15,839 nucleotides of DNA from an uncultured Alphaproteobacteria bacterium. GTDB taxonomy: Bacteria; Pseudomonadota; Alphaproteobacteria; Caulobacterales; Hyphomonadaceae. The DNA lies in assembly GCA_903831485.1 (NCBI GenBank), contig CAIKXW010000361.1, forward strand, positions 1 to 15,839. Reading direction: 5' to 3'. A program made the position numbers and the translations under genes. Under the pieces are notes generated by a model. It was not told where the DNA came from. It made no database searches and saw nothing but the letters and a program-made list of their open reading frames with translations. Of the stretch, positions 14,888-15,839 are shown piece by piece. The number at the start of each line of letters is the position of its first letter. The first letter of the stretch is position 1.

Positions 14888-15574
14888 ATGACAGCCGCCA
14901 AGACGATCCTGCTGGTCGACGACGATCAGGAACTGCGCGAGGCCCTGGCCGAGCAGTTCGAGCTGCATGAAGGATTTCGCATCGAACATGCGGGATCGGC
15001 AGGCGAAGGCATCAAGAAGGCCGAGGAAGCCCGGGCCGACCTCATTATCCTGGATGTCGAACTGCCCGACATGGACGGGCGCGACGCCTGCCGCCTGATG
15101 CGCAAGCACGGCATCGCGGCGCCGATCGTGATGCTGACGGGCCAGTCGACCGATGCGGATGCGATCCTGGGGCTCGATTCAGGCGCGAACGACTACGTCA
15201 TCAAGCCCTTCAAGTTCTCGGTGCTGCTGGCGCGCGTGCGGGCGCACCTGCGGACGTTCGAGCAGAGCGAAGACGCGACCTTCCGGCTGGGACCGTACGA
15301 GTTCCGCCCTGCGGCCAAGCTGCTGATCGACGAGAAGGAACGCAAGGTTCGTCTCACCGAGAAGGAGACCAACATCCTGAAGTATCTCTACCGCGCGGGC
15401 GGCAAGCCGGTGGGGCGCGAGGAGTTGCTCTCAGAGGTGTGGGGCTACAACGCCAACGTCACCACGCACACGCTTGAGACGCACATCTACCGCCTGCGCC
15501 AGAAGATCGAGCCGGATCCCGCGAATGCGCGCCTGCTGCTGACGGAGAGTGGCGGGTACAGGCTGCAGGCCTGA
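14888..15574 (+). CDS. cenR: OmpR/PhoB-family response regulator, CenR-like
   Basis: This 228-residue regulator has a receiver domain (1-122) with acidic residues Asp11-Asp12-Asp13, phosphoacceptor Asp56 (LIILDVELPDMDG), Thr84 and Lys107 (VIKPFK). A winged-helix DNA-binding domain follows (about 130-228), with VTTHTLETHIYRLRQKIEPD in its recognition-helix region (191-210). GGGAG at 14874-14878 is 9 bases from the ATG. In Caulobacter the essential envelope regulator CenR is, as I recall, encoded a few genes beyond parB, leuS and ntrZ, the same setting as here. No histidine kinase gene is adjacent, as is also true of CenR. The response-regulator call is firm; the name CenR rests on synteny and memory. 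Confidence 0.7.
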   Translation: MTAAKTILLVDDDQELREALAEQFELHEGFRIEHAGSAGEGIKKAEEARADLIILDVELPDMDGRDACRLMRKHGIAAPIVMLTGQSTDADAILGLDSGANDYVIKPFKFSVLLARVRAHLRTFEQSEDATFRLGPYEFRPAAKLLIDEKERKVRLTEKETNILKYLYRAGGKPVGREELLSEVWGYNANVTTHTLETHIYRLRQKIEPDPANARLLLTESGGYRLQA

Positions 15575-15581
15575 CGTCTCT

Positions 15582-15839
15582 TCAGCTCGAGGGGCATTCC
15601 ATGCGCGCGCCTGCGGGTAAGGCGCTCATGCCTGTGACGCGCCAGCCATCCTCGAACTTGCGCAGCTTGTAGAGGCTGGTGCGATCCTTCGGCGGCATGA
15701 AGCCGCCGTCGCTGGTCAGGCGCGTGAAGCGCAGCTCGACCTGGCCAGTGTCGGGGCCGAGCGAACAGCCGACGATGCCGTGAATGTCGGACACTGTGTA
15801 GCCCTGGGATTTCAGGCGATCGAACTCGGCGCGCATACC
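15582..15839 (-). CDS. C-terminal part of a small unidentified protein (NTF2-like pattern), partial
   Basis: The frame is open from 15582 to the window end. An ATG at 15836 would give 84 residues, but the frame continues to the last base and the real start probably lies outside. The visible part has alternating beta-like strands, VELRFTRL, SLYKLRKFEDGWRVTGM, and ends in MECPSS. The K-F-x-D-G-W-R-V-T-G-M ending resembles the last strand of NTF2/SnoaL-like domains, but this is a loose likeness and I do not recognise the gene. Two cysteines are present (Cys24 and one near the end). It converges with the CenR-like gene, 7 bases apart. Confidence 0.5.
   Translation of the reverse strand, partial: GMRAEFDRLKSQGYTVSDIHGIVGCSLGPDTGQVELRFTRLTSDGGFMPPKDRTSLYKLRKFEDGWRVTGMSALPAGARMECPSS

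Overview
The window is high-GC DNA from an alphaproteobacterium. Gene content and order (mnmE-mnmG-rsmG-parA-parB, then holA, lptE, leuS, a DUF3576 lipoprotein, an NtrZ-like protein and a CenR-like regulator) point to the Caulobacterales/Hyphomonadaceae neighbourhood, although I cannot name a species. parAB with parS sites normally lies close to the chromosome origin, so the window is probably origin-proximal (inference).

Layout. Positions 1-46 are the last codons of mnmE. Positions 47-980 hold no convincing gene. That gap is bracketed by two parS palindromes and carries several hairpins and dispersed palindromic repeats, one of which folds into an elaborate nested stem closed by a GAAA loop (606-693). 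Then come mnmG (with a third parS inside its coding sequence), a 130-bp inverted repeat made of two facing repeat copies, rsmG (with a fourth parS near its 5' end), and parA and parB in an overlapping chain. Convergent to parB is a minus-strand operon read as DUF3576 lipoprotein, leuS, lptE, holA, whose last three genes overlap by 4 bases each. From 10.3 kb on the genes alternate in strand: a porin-like outer-membrane protein (+), an NtrZ-like periplasmic protein (+), a divergent ThiE/TenI-like protein (-), a YggS-family PLP protein (+), a lysoplasmalogenase (-), an L,D-transpeptidase-fold protein (-), a CenR-like response regulator (+), and the C-terminal part of a small unidentified protein that runs off the window end (-).

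How the genes work together. ParA, ParB and the four parS sites form a complete chromosome segregation system. MnmE/MnmG and RsmG modify tRNA and 16S rRNA. HolA belongs to the replisome clamp loader, LeuS charges tRNA-Leu, and LptE inserts LPS with LptD. The right half has an envelope theme: porin, NtrZ-like, lysoplasmalogenase, L,D-transpeptidase and CenR-like. I found no mobile element, CRISPR array, tRNA or rRNA, and no clearly new defence or biosynthetic system. The parts most worth a second look are the parS-bracketed non-coding gap and its structured element, the two parS sites inside coding sequence, and the divergent gene pair whose start codons overlap at 12853-12856.
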